Assembly (NCBI GenBank): GCA_030549495.1
Contig: JAUIRK010000924.1
Span: 32,104-96,103 of the forward strand
Direction of reading: 5' to 3'
Origin: Nectonema munidae
Taxonomy: Eukaryota; Nematomorpha; Nectonematoida; Nectonematidae
Length of the DNA: 64,000 bases
In this document: piece after piece, positions 10,480-21,455 of the stretch
Layout: each line of letters begins with the position of its first letter
Numbering within the stretch: position 1 is the stretch's first letter
Position numbers and translations under genes: made by a program
The notes under the pieces: generated by a model
The model's input: the letters and a program-made list of their open reading frames with translations, nothing else
Databases searched by the model: none
Told to the model about the DNA's origin: nothing

Positions 10480-11922
10480 CTCACAAATTGTGTCTCAGTT
10501 TCGAAAAAAATCATTTTTCAAATTGTGAAAAAGAAACTTCAAGATCTTCTTCTACTCAACAATAAGAGAATGTCAAGTACTGAGAATACTATAAATATAG
10601 ATGGGTGTTAGACTAAAAGATAGCGTGAATATCAAGACAAACCTCGTTCCAAATATTTTAGGTGAATAACAACTGAAAATTCCAACGAATTCTTATAGTC
10701 AAAACCCTGACCTTTGTTTTAGAATCCTTTAAAATTAACAAGCGTTATGAGAATTGATCTTTATTCAAAAATTTATATACATTATGCAGTGAAGGAGATT
10801 GTTTTGATTGCTGGACAAACTAGGAAGTAACAGAGGCTTCAGTTCGCACTCGTTCCACTGGCTAAGGAAAACTAATTTCAAGTACAATCAGAATAACATT
10901 ACAATTTTTTTTTAAAAAGTAAAAATATTATTCGGCTTGTTCCAAGCTAAAATAGTTTTTAAAAAAAATTTATGTACAATGCTAGGCTTTTTTAATTGTG
11001 TCCCAAAACAAATAAAAACTCTGATCATTGATAATATTAATTATACGTTATAAAACAAAGTACATGTATACGCTTTAACTTATCGATCTAAAATAATTTT
11101 TTAAGATATTAAAAAATATCCTTTCCTTAATATTATCTTACTTCAAAACAGAAAAATGAGGAAAAGAAGTATACATATTAACAATTTGAAACTATCGATT
11201 AATATGAGTCTTGTCATATAAAAAGACAGGAAAATTAAAATTCAAATCTGCATTTAAATAAGTTTAAAAATTTCATGAACATTTAAAATTTTTAAATATA
11301 GTTCAATGTCTCGCTTAAGCGCACTAAAATCAGAGAGAACGAGAAACATCCCAGCTTTTAGTATTTTCAAAAAACAATTTAAAAAGCATTTTTAATGTAA
11401 GAAAACACTTTTTAAAACAATTTACTTAAATTTGATGTAATTTATTTATAAAGCTAAATCTAGGTTATATTATTTCTACAATATACGAAATAGATTGTAT
11501 AAAATATACAATAATATAGAAGTATAACTGTTTAGTTTCGACGCATCTTAAGACTCCTATTACCATGTTCATAAAATATACAATCTAAATAGTACACAAA
11601 ATATACATGTATTATGTAAAATATACCTGATTTGTTCTTTGTGTTAAAAACTCATAAACATTACAGGCATCTCTATCATAGTAGTGAAAACGTATTATTT
11701 TCCATTAAAATTGAAACAGTTGCATTTTAACTTATGTGCACTACACCCAAGATAAATTTATTAAAAAAGGACATCTTTAAATAAATGAATTACGTGCGCA
11801 AAATGCAAAAAAATCTTTTGTAAACCTTTCGTTTATGAAAGAAGCTCATTGGAAAAGGTTAAATCTCTAGCTCCTCAGCTAGCTACAACAACAACGCATA
11901 CCCCGTAAAGATATTTTACTTT
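10480..11922. other. RAD54 upstream region, AT-rich
   Basis: Should contain the RAD54 promoter and 5' UTR directly above 10479; no TATA box or other site is clear enough to call. The rest is AT-rich with no recognisable gene or repeat. Confidence 0.5.
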
Positions 11923-12015
11923 TATACCCTCATATAGGCCTGACAAAGCTAGGTTTGAACTATGTTTATGTATAATATTATACCCCCATATAGGGATGAC
12001 AGAGATAGGTTTGGA
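11923..12015. repeat. 56-bp tandem repeat, second unit split by a hAT insertion
   Basis: Unit 1 starts TATACCCTCATATAGG at 11923 and runs through GAACTATGTTTATGTATAA. Unit 2 starts 56 bp later (TACCCCCATATAGGG) and runs to GGACTATCTTT at 12023, then resumes after the hAT element with ATGTATAATACTAG at 13758. Unit 1 therefore shows what the target looked like before insertion. Confidence 0.8.
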
Positions 12016-12279
12016 CTATCTTTCACGGGCGCACATCCTCAAAATTATTGGGGGGGGGGGGGGGGGGCGAAATTTTTTTCTTGCAATTTTCAAAATTAGT
12101 GGTCTGGAAATACCACGGGAGACCAAATATTCAAGCAATCCTTTAAAATACAGTGTATTCAGCGCATAACTAAAGTCCTAAATTTATAAGACTACTTTAT
12201 ATTTTTTTTTACAAAATTGGTGAATTTAAATACTATACTACATGCTAAAATATTTTAATTAAATTTGCATATCGAATAT

Positions 12280-12830
12280 GGTGCGCAGAAAAAATGCCAA
12301 CGATTAAAAACTAGGAAAAAATGCCCCAGTAAAAATGCCCCAATTTAAAATTAGGAAAAAATGCCCCAACACAAAAAATTTCAAAAAATTATTAATTAAA
12401 ATTAAAAAAAAAAGATATGTCAAATAAAGATTTTTTATAAAAAAACAAAGTTAACTTTTCATCTGAAACATTTAAAATTTAATTAAAGTAAACTAAAAAA
12501 CTCAGCATACGATAATTTTTTAAATACAAAATTTTTTTTTATAAAATAGCAAATATGTTTGGACTTTGTGTGTATCAGAACACTTTCTAAATATAATTTG
12601 TGTTTTAACTGATTTTAAGAACACATTCCCACAAATCTGCACCTTTATTATTGTTTCCAAGAACTATAAAGAAAAAAACCCTAAAGATTAAGAAATTTAG
12701 CCTTTCAAAACGGTACCAAATAAAAATATTTATATAATTTAAAAAAATCCTGAAAATCAAAAATTAGGGGGCATTTTTTCCTACTTTTTAAGTGGGGGCA
12801 TTTATTCAAGGGGCATTTTTACCTACAACC
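12280..12830. mobile_element. MITE with 9-bp target duplication (Mutator-like)
   Basis: A 551-bp non-coding insertion nested in the hAT at 12024-13749. The 9-bp sequence ATCGAATAT occurs at 12271-12279 and 12831-12839 and nowhere else nearby. The ends are GGTGCGCAGAAAAAATGCC and, reverse-complemented, GGTTGTAGGTAAAAATGCC. Sub-terminal AAAAATGCCCC motifs repeat in inverted orientation near both ends. A 9-bp duplication is most typical of Mutator-like elements; the superfamily assignment rests on that alone. Confidence 0.75.
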
Positions 12831-13370
12831 ATCGAATATACACTAGTTTAAAAAAATCCAAAATTGTTAGGGGGTGGAATAGGCTTTTCATTTGAAAAAT
12901 GAAGTAGTCTACTAGGCACATTACAGGAATTGATGAAAGGATATTTGATTCATAGAGAAAACAAATAACTGAAGGTTGGATAGTTTTATATGAGTGAATG
13001 TAGTTTATAGGCAAAGAGTCTACTAGACACCCTGCGATGTTTATATGAAAAAATGTGATTGATTCAGGGGCAAGGGTATAAAATGAAGTTCTAATTGTGC
13101 AAACAAAAATAAAACAAAAAATTAAGATGGCATTATTTCATTTTACAAAGCATCATTCAAAAATAGTTTAAAAGCTAAATTGATACAAGCTACAAAAAGT
13201 AAAATAACTTAACATTTGCAATGATTTGCCTTTTATAATAACTTTTAAGGAAAAAAAGTCTATCAGAAAAAGTTATAGAGCTTCAACAAAAACTAAAATT
13301 TTTTAGAGCATAACTTAAATTTCTTGAAAACTAATTTGACGTATCCCCTACAGCATACTCTATAGGTGGT

Positions 13371-13500
13371 TGCAGGTTGGTTGAGATGATGGACTCAGCA
13401 CGGAAGCCTCTGGATTCGATTCCTCATCGATACGAATTTGTTCAGTTTGACATAAGCGGTACATCAGTGCCTTGTCAATGAAAATACACCCGCTGCACCT
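13371..13500 (+). repeat. tRNA-derived SINE, copy 1
   Basis: Contains an RNA polymerase III B-box-like GGATTCGATTCC, with an A-box-like TGGTTGAGATGATGG about 45 bp upstream. About 120 bp match a second copy at 61383-61508 at roughly 95 percent by eye. It lies inside the hAT at 12024-13749, so it was either carried there or inserted later. Confidence 0.7.
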
Positions 13501-13995
13501 TACCTTTTACTCAAAATTGGAAAATTTGTTACATAATTAACATAAGAGAGAAAGGAAACAAAATAAACTAATGAAGCAATTTTCACTATTTTAAAATGGA
13601 ACCGTCTGTTCTCAGAATAATTTCAAAATAATAGGAGGCATAAAGAAAGGTCGACAGACATTTCGCCCCATAGACTATTTGCCCCCTGGACAAATTGTCT
13701 CATAGGCTATTTGTTTTTGGGAGCGGTCGCCCCCTGATGTGCGCCCCTGCTATCTTTATGTATAATACTAGAAATCCTAGATTCCTTTCTATGTTTGAGA
13801 TTACAATTAGTTTACACACTTTATAAATAGATGGAGATATTATAAAATTGACCATGTTGTGTTCGTTTCAAAAGGTAGCAGAAAAAGTAAAAAAAAATTA
13901 GTCACAATACTGCTCCCAGAGAATTTTTTTATAAAAACTAAAATTTAGGATGGGAAGGGATACTCCCTTGGTAAATCCATCTGATATAAATGTAT

Positions 13996-14525
13996 CAGGG
14001 GAGGATCTAGAAATTGGCATTAGGGGGCGGGCGGATTTTACTAAACTAGAACTCAAATTTGAAGCATATAAATTTAAAATTTATCAAAATACCTATTTTT
14101 ATCTTATTTTTGGTAAACTTTTTATCCTAAAACTTAGAGTATCATAATAATATATCAAAAAATTATAAGTTTATTATAAGAAAGTAACTAAATTAAGAAC
14201 TAAGAGGATTAATGAGACTCATCCGTCATGGACACTTTTTAGCATACATATAAATAATGGTGTCAATATCCAATCGAATATCTCTGTGAACAAAAAGAAA
14301 AATGAGAGCATTAAAACGATCCTCATTCATTGAACTGCGAAGTGAATTGATGTGATAAAACTTTAGAGAAAGATTGAATCTAAAAAACGAGTTACAGAAA
14401 TCATATTTGAGTTCTACGAAAAGAATTAGATCAAGAAAAATTTTCAAGCAATTGGCAATGCAATTTGGGGGGGGGGGGGGGGGGAAGGGGCGTACGCCGG
14501 TTCCACCCCTTTAAATCCGCCAGTG
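13996..14525 (-). mobile_element. Internally deleted hAT element
   Basis: The left end is CAGGGGAGGATCTAGA; the right end, reverse-complemented, is CACTGGCGGATTTAAA, an imperfect terminal inverted repeat of the common hAT GGCGGAT type. An 18-G tract (14467-14484) lies about 41 bp inside the right end. The element keeps the 3' end of its transposase on the minus strand. No clean target duplication is visible, so the exact ends are less certain than for the other hATs here. Confidence 0.6.
14226..14447 (-). pseudogene. hAT transposase C-terminal fragment
   Basis: The minus-strand frame encodes LRSSMNEDRFNALIFLFVHR followed by DIRLDIDTIIYMYAKK. This matches the end of the hAT dimerisation domain (LRSTM..ERL..L and the following helix). 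The upstream catalytic region is gone, so this is the remnant of an internally deleted element. Confidence 0.7.
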
Positions 14526-15080
14526 TGTATATATAACAGTAATGTAGCTACAATCTGAACAAGAGGGTGAATTTTTTTATCGCACATAATACAAATAATT
14601 TTTCGGAGAAAAGAGGCACAAATTTTATAAAGTGGGTCCATTGCCTCTACTACTTCTCTGATATATATATATATATATATATGTTGTTATTTATATGGCT
14701 GTTAAAGAATTTTTGTCCCTTGAAGAATTCTGTTCCTCACCCGTCAAAGATTGGCTAGTGCGAGATCTGACTAGGCACTAAGTTTTCAAGTTTCGAAAAA
14801 GAGAAGTCATTTAAATAACTCAGAAATGATAGACATTTAAAGTCTATAAACATTTTTAATCATATGATTTATATTACAACTTAAAAAATTGAGAATGACA
14901 TTCTTTCACTATTTTAATAAAAATTAAAAAAAATCTCGGCTAAAGTCTGCAGTATCAACTGCATTTCAAATCTTTATTGTGAGGTATAAAAGTTTATCAC
15001 AAATAAAAAATGAGTGAACAACATTTTACAAGTCAATATTTTAATGGAGTGTCTATAAATAGAAAATAAAAAAATAAATT
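14526..15080. other. AT-rich spacer with short (AT)n microsatellite
   Basis: Contains an AT dinucleotide run at about 14661-14682. Otherwise no gene or repeat was recognised. Confidence 0.6.
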
Positions 15081-15734
15081 TCAGAAACAATAAACTTCAC
15101 ATAAAAATTTAGAAAACTTGTTTCTAGCAATTTTATCAACAAACTCATTTTCAGCGATTCCTTTGTGCCCGGGACACCAAGCCACTTTAACATGAAAATT
15201 TTTTGAAAGATTGTTCAAAAATTCTGAAATTTGAAAAATAAGAAGAGACATTTTTTTACTACATATTGCGTGAACAAGTGATGATGAATCTGTTAAAAAA
15301 ATAATAGATTTAATTTCATTTTGATATAATTTTTGGTTTAACCATAGATAACGAGAAGAATAAAACAAGGCCAACGCTTCTGTCTGGTAGCAAGTTGTAC
15401 TTTTATTGAGATCATAAAATAAAATTGCAAAAACTTTTTGATTTGAGGATTTATATATAAGTGAAGCACATGAAGTATTATTTTTATTTTTTGCACCATC
15501 ACAAAACACATAAATGTAATCTTTTTTTTCCTTTATACTTTTCAAAAGTCTTTCTGTATTCTCTAATGAACTTTGAGTTAAAGTTGAAAATATTATATTG
15601 TTTCTGAATACCTTTTTAAAACTTAATCTAGGTACTTGCATTTTACTAGAGATATCTAAGCGATTAAGGTTGAAACTCTTATATACAACGAAAGGAATTA
15701 AAATAATACAATTTGAGGTGCACTTAAATAACAT
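15081..15734 (-). CDS. Retrotransposon-derived RNase H domain, open reading frame
   Basis: A 217-codon open frame with a complete type-I RNase H signature. The catalytic acids are in YVFCDGAKNKNN (Asp), CYQTEALALFYSSRYL (Glu), IIFLTDSSSLVHAI (Asp) and WCPGHKGIAENEFVDKIA (His, Asp). This arrangement is characteristic of the C-terminal RNase H of I-clade non-LTR retrotransposons; no reverse transcriptase is visible upstream. It is most likely a 5'-truncated retrotransposon whose surviving end happens to be open, with the ATG at 15734 possibly fortuitous. A captured host RNase H-like gene is the alternative. The absence of breaks is unusual in this window. Confidence 0.7.
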   Translation of the reverse strand: MLFKCTSNCIILIPFVVYKSFNLNRLDISSKMQVPRLSFKKVFRNNIIFSTLTQSSLENTERLLKSIKEKKDYIYVFCDGAKNKNNTSCASLIYKSSNQKVFAILFYDLNKSTTCYQTEALALFYSSRYLWLNQKLYQNEIKSIIFLTDSSSLVHAICSKKMSLLIFQISEFLNNLSKNFHVKVAWCPGHKGIAENEFVDKIARNKFSKFLCEVYCF

Positions 15735-16235
15735 TTTAAAATTTGAATCATACTTTTTGAATAAATTAAATTAAATAAAAAAAAATTATAACAAAAAATT
15801 GTGTTTAAAGTTTATTTTAGCATAAAAAGTATGTTAAATGGGCGCTAAAAAGGTTTCTATACCAGAGTTTCTCAAACTTTTTTGTCGCTAAATATTTATG
15901 AAGTTGAACGTTTATTTTAATTTAATTAGAATTGTTTATTCATTTAAGTTCAATTAAATCTTCCTTAAAATTTTCTTTTAAATATTATATTTTAAGAAAT
16001 TGAATTTATTACACATTATTTTTTCTTTGAGCATTCGCTTACCACTGTTGGGCTTTTTACTCCATTTTGTTAATTCAATCTTCTCCATGATGAAAATATA
16101 TAACAAACAAAAAAATCTTCAGTTAATTAAAGTTAATTGTTAGTACTTTCGTTAGTTTGTAAAAATTATTAAAAAAATTGTTTTTCTCTGTATTTTTGAT
16201 ATTTTTATTATGATCAAGTAACCTATGTAAATAAA
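15735..16235. other. AT-rich, no feature seen
   Basis: No coding potential, reverse transcriptase remains or clear repeat were recognised upstream of the RNase H frame. Confidence 0.5.
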
Positions 16236-17360
16236 ACTTCACCGCTTGCAATGAATTTAACATCGAAGCTTTGAGTATAGTTGTGTGCTTCTAAACTTAG
16301 AGTGATATAAAATACTGGACAACCCCCCCCCCCCCCCTCCCCCCCTCCGGACAAAAACACCCCACCCCCTCCCCTGGACAAAATCCCTTCTCTCAAAATG
16401 AGAAAGAGGACAGAACCCCCTCTATTTTAAACACAAAAACTTGATTAAATATTAGAGTTAGTATTAAAATCCCTCCCTTCAGAATGAGATAGAGGACAAC
16501 CTATTAATTAAAAAGGTAATTGAATGTTACTTCACCGCTTGCAATGAATGTAATATCGAAGCTTTGAGTATTCTAAACTTAGAGTGATATAAAATACTGG
16601 ACAAAATCCCCCCCCCCCCCCTCCCCCTGGACAAAATCCCCCCTCCTCTGGACAAAATTCCTTCTCTCAAAATGAGAAAGAGGACAGAACCCTTATTTTG
16701 TAATTGGAATTGTTCTATTTTTCAATTAGATTTTAATATTAGAGTAATACAAAAACTTTATTAAAATATTAGAATTCTTTTAAACACAAAAATTTGATTA
16801 AATATTAGAGTTAGTATTAACGCAAGCCATCAATTTGATTTTAATATTAGAGTAATACTAAAACTTGATTTAAATATTAGAATAAGTGTTAACAAAACAC
16901 AAAAAGAACGTGTACAGACAAAAGCCCCAACTGACAAAATCCCTCCCTTCAGAATGAGATAGAGGACAACCTATTAATTAAATAGGTAATTGAATGTTAC
17001 TTCACCGCTTGCAATGAATGCAACATCGAAGCTTTGAGTATTCTAAACTTAGAGTGATATAAAATACTGGACAAAATCCCCCCTCCCCCTGGACAAAATC
17101 CCCCCTCCTCTGGACAAAATTCCTTCCCTCAAAATGAGAAAGAGGACAGAACCCCCTTTCTCTTAAACACAAAAACGTGATTTTAATATTAGAGTTAGTA
17201 TTAACACAAGCCATCAATTAGATTTTAATATTAGAGTAATACAAAACTTTATTTAAATATTAGAATAAGTGGTAACAAAACACAAAAAGGACGTGTATAG
17301 ACAAAACCCCACCTGACAAAATCCCTCCCTTTAGAATGAGATAGAGGACAACCCCCCCCC
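16236..17360. repeat. Complex tandem repeat with poly-C tracts
   Basis: Three long units each open with ACTTCACCGCTTGCAATGAAT (at 16236, 16529 and 16999), followed by CGAAGCTTTGAGTA, GAGTGATATAAAATACTGGAC and a C-run next to the phrase GGACAAAATCCC. The first two units close with AATGAGATAGAGGACAACC then TATTAATTAA. The unit starts are 293 and 470 bp apart, so units differ by internal duplication (AATATTAGAGTTAGTATTAA blocks). C-runs of 14-15 occur at 16323 and 16608. No protein is encoded. Confidence 0.8.
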
Positions 17361-18014
17361 CCCTCGTAAAATCATAGCATAATTGAGCGTGTATATTACA
17401 TAACTTTGTTTTTTAGTACATATTTAAAAAAATTCACTTTTTTTCTAGCAAATGATACAATATTAGTCAAAATTCACTTTATTGAAATTAAAGGTAAGAA
17501 AGAATCTCCTCCTCATGAGAAAAGGGGTGATTTTGACCAGAAGGGCTTTTGTCCAAGGAGGAATTTTGTCCGGGGGGGGGGGGTGGATTTTGTTCTACAC
17601 CCACATAACACAATTTGAAATTAAGTTAGAGAGGATTATTATCAATTGGTCTGAAAAAATAAGATAAAAACACTAAAGTAGTGAGCAAAGCTAAAAACTC
17701 CAAATAAAATCAACATTAGCTTGTTTTTAAAATGCACACCAAAAAAGTCCGTAGTGCACGAAACAGTATCATACTCGTCTTGCATAAAATTATGATTGGG
17801 ATCATTTGAAAGGGGTTAGAAACTAATAAACAAGATAGAAGAGTCCATCACTGTTCTCAATCTACCGCAACAAAAAGGAAACAACTAAAGTTCATACTAT
17901 TACTGCTTCTGCAAATCTAAGTAGAGAAAAAATACCTGTAAAGAACAAATAAAACTTTATTGAATAAAGCAAAAAATATAACAATTAAAATAAAAATTAC
18001 AAAGTTTAATTTGA
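17361..18014. other. Spacer with an inverted piece of the 16.2-17.4 kb repeat
   Basis: At 17520-17590 the phrases TTTTGTCCAAGG, TTTTGTCC and a G-run, then GGATTTTGT, are the reverse complement of the GGACAAAATCCC blocks to the left. The satellite therefore continues here in opposite orientation. The remainder is AT-rich without a gene. Confidence 0.6.
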
Positions 18015-19795
18015 ACATATTATATTCAAATAGAGTTACATTTAGGGCACACTGAAAAAGAATGCTTTTTGCAAATGAATTTTTAGCAAAGAGAACATTT
18101 ACGTGTACCTCTTGTTCTTGGTGTACAATTGGCTATAGAACAGTAACCTCTGTTCGAAGTAGGAGTTTCTGACGCTTCCTGAGGTGTATGAAATCCAAAG
18201 TAGGATAGAATGCTTCTAACTGGCATTGAAATTTGAGAAATATTCGAGCGGAGTAGCATTGACTGCTCACAAAGACTTCGAGATAAGCTTTTCAAAAAAA
18301 CTTTTCTTCCACCTCTTTTTATAGAAAAAACTTTTCTAGGCAATTATGATGAAAAATAACCCAAGAGTAGTAAGCGGCAATGTCCAAATAATTAGTAAAC
18401 ACAGCCATAGTCAGCGTCTACTTGGTTTGTAGCACGTATACTCCCTTGCCATCCTGTTGAAGCAGTCGACACCACATTTATTTTCATTGTAACACAAAAA
18501 AGATTCTGCTTTATTTTTAATATTTGATATAACAACATTTCTTGTGTGTTGTGAAGATAGCACGTATAAGTTTTTTGTCGCATGTTTCAACAGTATGTAT
18601 ATTGAAAGGGATGCAAACTCAGTATAAACAATCTTGCTTTCTGTTTCTTGTAGGTTTATATTTTTCAAATATTTTGGTTTGAGTAAAGTAGGCACAAATT
18701 ACGGTTTGGATTTACTGTGCCAAAAATAGTCAAATTTAACTCAAGAGCCCACTTTGCTAATTCATGTGAATTGAAAAAGCGGTCCAAATATATTCCACAA
18801 ACATGAGGTAAGTCACATTGTGAAATCAAACGCTTACAAATTTGAAAGCTTGAAAAATAGCTTTTATCTGAAAGCCCAGTAATGTACAGTTCAGGTCTCA
18901 TTACATAAAATGTTTTGGAGTCATTCAAATGAAACATTTTCATTCCATAATAACCTGGTTTTTTTGGTCGTAGACCTTCACAGGACAACCACCTCTAAAT
19001 TTAATTAGTTGTTCATCAATCGTAACTGTTTCAAGAGGAGTCCAGAATTTATAACACTTTTAAAAAAAATATCATGAATAAATCTTATGGGAGAGATTTT
19101 GTCATTTTTGTCTCTAACAGTATGATCATCAAACCTAATGAAAATATTTATAAACATGAACATACGTGTACAAATGGCTGCTCTAAGGAATGGATCTCCA
19201 TTTTTTGAAAAAATTTGTCGTGTGATAATTTTCTGGTCTTTGGCTTGACCGATGTGGAGACCACAACAAAAGTATATCATGAGGTCAGAAATTTCATCTT
19301 TGGTAGCAGCTTCTAAGTTCTTCCCATTTTCAATTGACATTACTTTAAAAAGTATTAAAAATAAAATGAAATGTGTAAGGCAAATACTTGTAGTTCTCTG
19401 CAGCTTTTTTTTCGTCATCTCCACTATATGATTCATCAAAGTTATGTCAAAAAAAGTTTGAAAATTTCATAGTGGTTCTTCAAACCTTGTGCTTCATTTG
19501 AAGATCCAAAAGGCCTAGATGACAGATTGCGTCTATTCCGGTTCAAACTGGGACCACAAACAGAGTTTTGAGAATCCCAAGTATATTTGGTTCCATCTGG
19601 AGCCAAGAGGCTATCATCTATATTTTCCGTGTTTGTTTCTTGATCATTATCATGACTGTCGTCATCCTCCTCTTCGGATTCAATAATAGATTTTTGAGAA
19701 CTAAAATTCTCGAAAACATCAGAAGCCATATCTTCCGAACATTCAGAAAACTCTTCTTTACTGGATTTAGAAGTATATGAGGATGGAAAACTCAT
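18015..19795 (-). pseudogene. PiggyBac-type transposase relic (copy B)
   Basis: A nearly full-length but broken transposase. The start at 19795 (MSFPSSYTSKSSKEEFSE) leads into an acidic N-terminal region rich in Glu and Asp. Further on come KPGYYGMKMFHLNDSKTFYV (about 18955), CGIYLDRFFNSHELAKWA (about 18795), NENKCGVDCFNRMAREYTCY (about 18480) and a C-terminal cysteine-rich domain (RGYCSIANC..CSLC..ICKKHSFSVCPKC, about 18150-18030). The order and the cysteine-rich tail are those of PiggyBac transposases. At least four frame breaks or stops separate the blocks. It belongs to the same subfamily as copy C (36830-37450), judging by the shared KPGxYGxKxxHLxDxKxFY block. Confidence 0.9.
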
Positions 19796-21393
19796 GGTTT
19801 AAATTGATGTTGGCTAAAGATGGTAATTGATGAACACTTCAGCCCACAAAACTACACATGTAAGAAAATCAATAGTTATACAAAACGTATCACAAACGAC
19901 TGTAAACATTATTCATTCGTTTGACACTATTTATATATTTTATTGCGTTACTTGAAGATCTGCGTCACGATAAGTGGATCAAAAAATTTTATGGTTGTTG
20001 TTGAAAAGACTTGCTACTGAAGAAATGGTGGAAAACGTATACAATGCATAAACAACTTATTGCTCAGTTTAAATTTAAAGATGATCTGAAAGTATTATAT
20101 CGTTTCACATACTTTCATGTGTAATATTTGTCTAAGCTTGTTTCTTTGTGTTAGTTTTTCACAAATAAAATATTATTTTCATTGGTTTCCGTGATTTAAC
20201 TTCATTTAATTTGTAAACAGTGTACAATTTTTTTTTTCTTTTCAATTTTGAAATAATAATTTTCAACCAGAAAAAAAAGTTCATCTAGATGGCGTTAATT
20301 TTTTTTTCAATAAAATAAAGGAAAATAATCAAAACTTTTAATTATAAATGTATTTTTTTCTAAATTTTATACATATAGTAATCCAAAATTTAAAGCGAAA
20401 GTAAAAACTTGATTTATTTAACAATTTTTTCAGCAAGATAAATCTATCTTTGGTGAAAGCCAAATAAATAAACTATAGGCTTTTTCCTCCATTATGGTGG
20501 TAATGGTGATGCACCAATATACTGTGGTAAGCCAAGGTCAAAAAATACAGCTGTAATTTAAAATGAGAAATTATGATTGAAATTTTGATTAAATTTAATT
20601 TTTATGTAAAAAGTATTTTTTTCCAAAAAATATTTTAATACTATTTGTTTTTACAATGTGCAACTATTTACTAAAAAATCGCGTACCTGTATTTTATTTT
20701 AACCATAAATTGGGCAATTTGCTCATACTTGAAAAAACCCTTATCTATACTACTAAATTCGATATCACTAGGTCCAAACTTTAAATTCAGCATCAAACTT
20801 TCTATATTGATTAGAGTAAGTCGAAAAAAAATTAAAAAACAAACCAAAATAAAACATTAAAAGTTTTTCCTACATTAGTACATTACCTAACCAAAATTGA
20901 TCTTTTAACTGATCTATAAAATGTCTGTTATTTATGCGTTTAAACCTACTTATGGCGTCTTTTATATAAGATTAATTATTATCAAAATACTAATGTAGAA
21001 ACACAAATTACATAATTTATTCTGTAGTGAATTTAAACGATGACCAAAAACTGTTTTACTTGGAGAAAAAATGTATTTTTTTAATTACTTATGTTTGAAA
21101 GTTCGTGAAAGTGATCGATGAAATAAAACACTTATCATATAATTTTCATATATATTATATGTATCTCCTCCACATTGCTCCTTATCTCGATGCCAAATTG
21201 CAACTCAAATTTTATACTTTTTCTTATCGTGATAGTCTTTTTGTTTAGAGAAGTATTATGAACAGCTTAATGGAAATTCTTGATGATATATTATGAGTAT
21301 TATGACATTAGTTTGGCTGGAGATATCAAAGCACGTTCAGCTCGCATTAGGGCTTAAGATGCTTATTCACAGTTTTTGTGAATTTGTTTTTAG
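19796..21393. other. AT-rich, no gene seen
   Basis: Long AT-rich stretch above PiggyBac copy B. It should contain that element's left terminus, but no clear terminal inverted repeat was identified. No host exon was recognised. Confidence 0.5.
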
Positions 21394-21455
21394 AGTTGGG
21401 AGCCTTGGGGATCGAACCCTTGACCTTCAACTGTTAAGCTGAGAGGTAAACCCTA
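21394..21455 (-). repeat. tRNA-like SINE head or tRNA pseudogene
   Basis: The minus strand contains a canonical B box (GGGTTCGATCCCC) with tRNA-like sequence upstream (CTCAGCTTAACAGTTGAAGG). The acceptor stem does not pair, so it is not a functional tRNA. A SINE head or a decayed tRNA is the best reading. It is distinct from the SINE at 13371 and 61383. Confidence 0.45.

Larger units (their letters stand above)
12024..13749. mobile_element. Non-autonomous hAT element with 8-bp target duplication
   Basis: A 1726-bp element. The left end is CACGGGCGCACATC; the right end, reverse-complemented, is CAGGGGCGCACATC (13 of 14). The 8-bp duplication CTATCTTT flanks it at 12016-12023 and 13750-13757. 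An 18-G tract (12050-12067) lies 26 bp inside the left end. It encodes no recognisable transposase. It carries a nested MITE (12280-12830) and a SINE (13371-13500). The undisturbed neighbouring repeat unit confirms the insertion point. Confidence 0.85.

Noticed and set aside
21394-21455. Functional tRNA gene on the minus strand
   Set aside because: A good B box, but the acceptor and D arms do not pair; treated as a SINE head or pseudogene.
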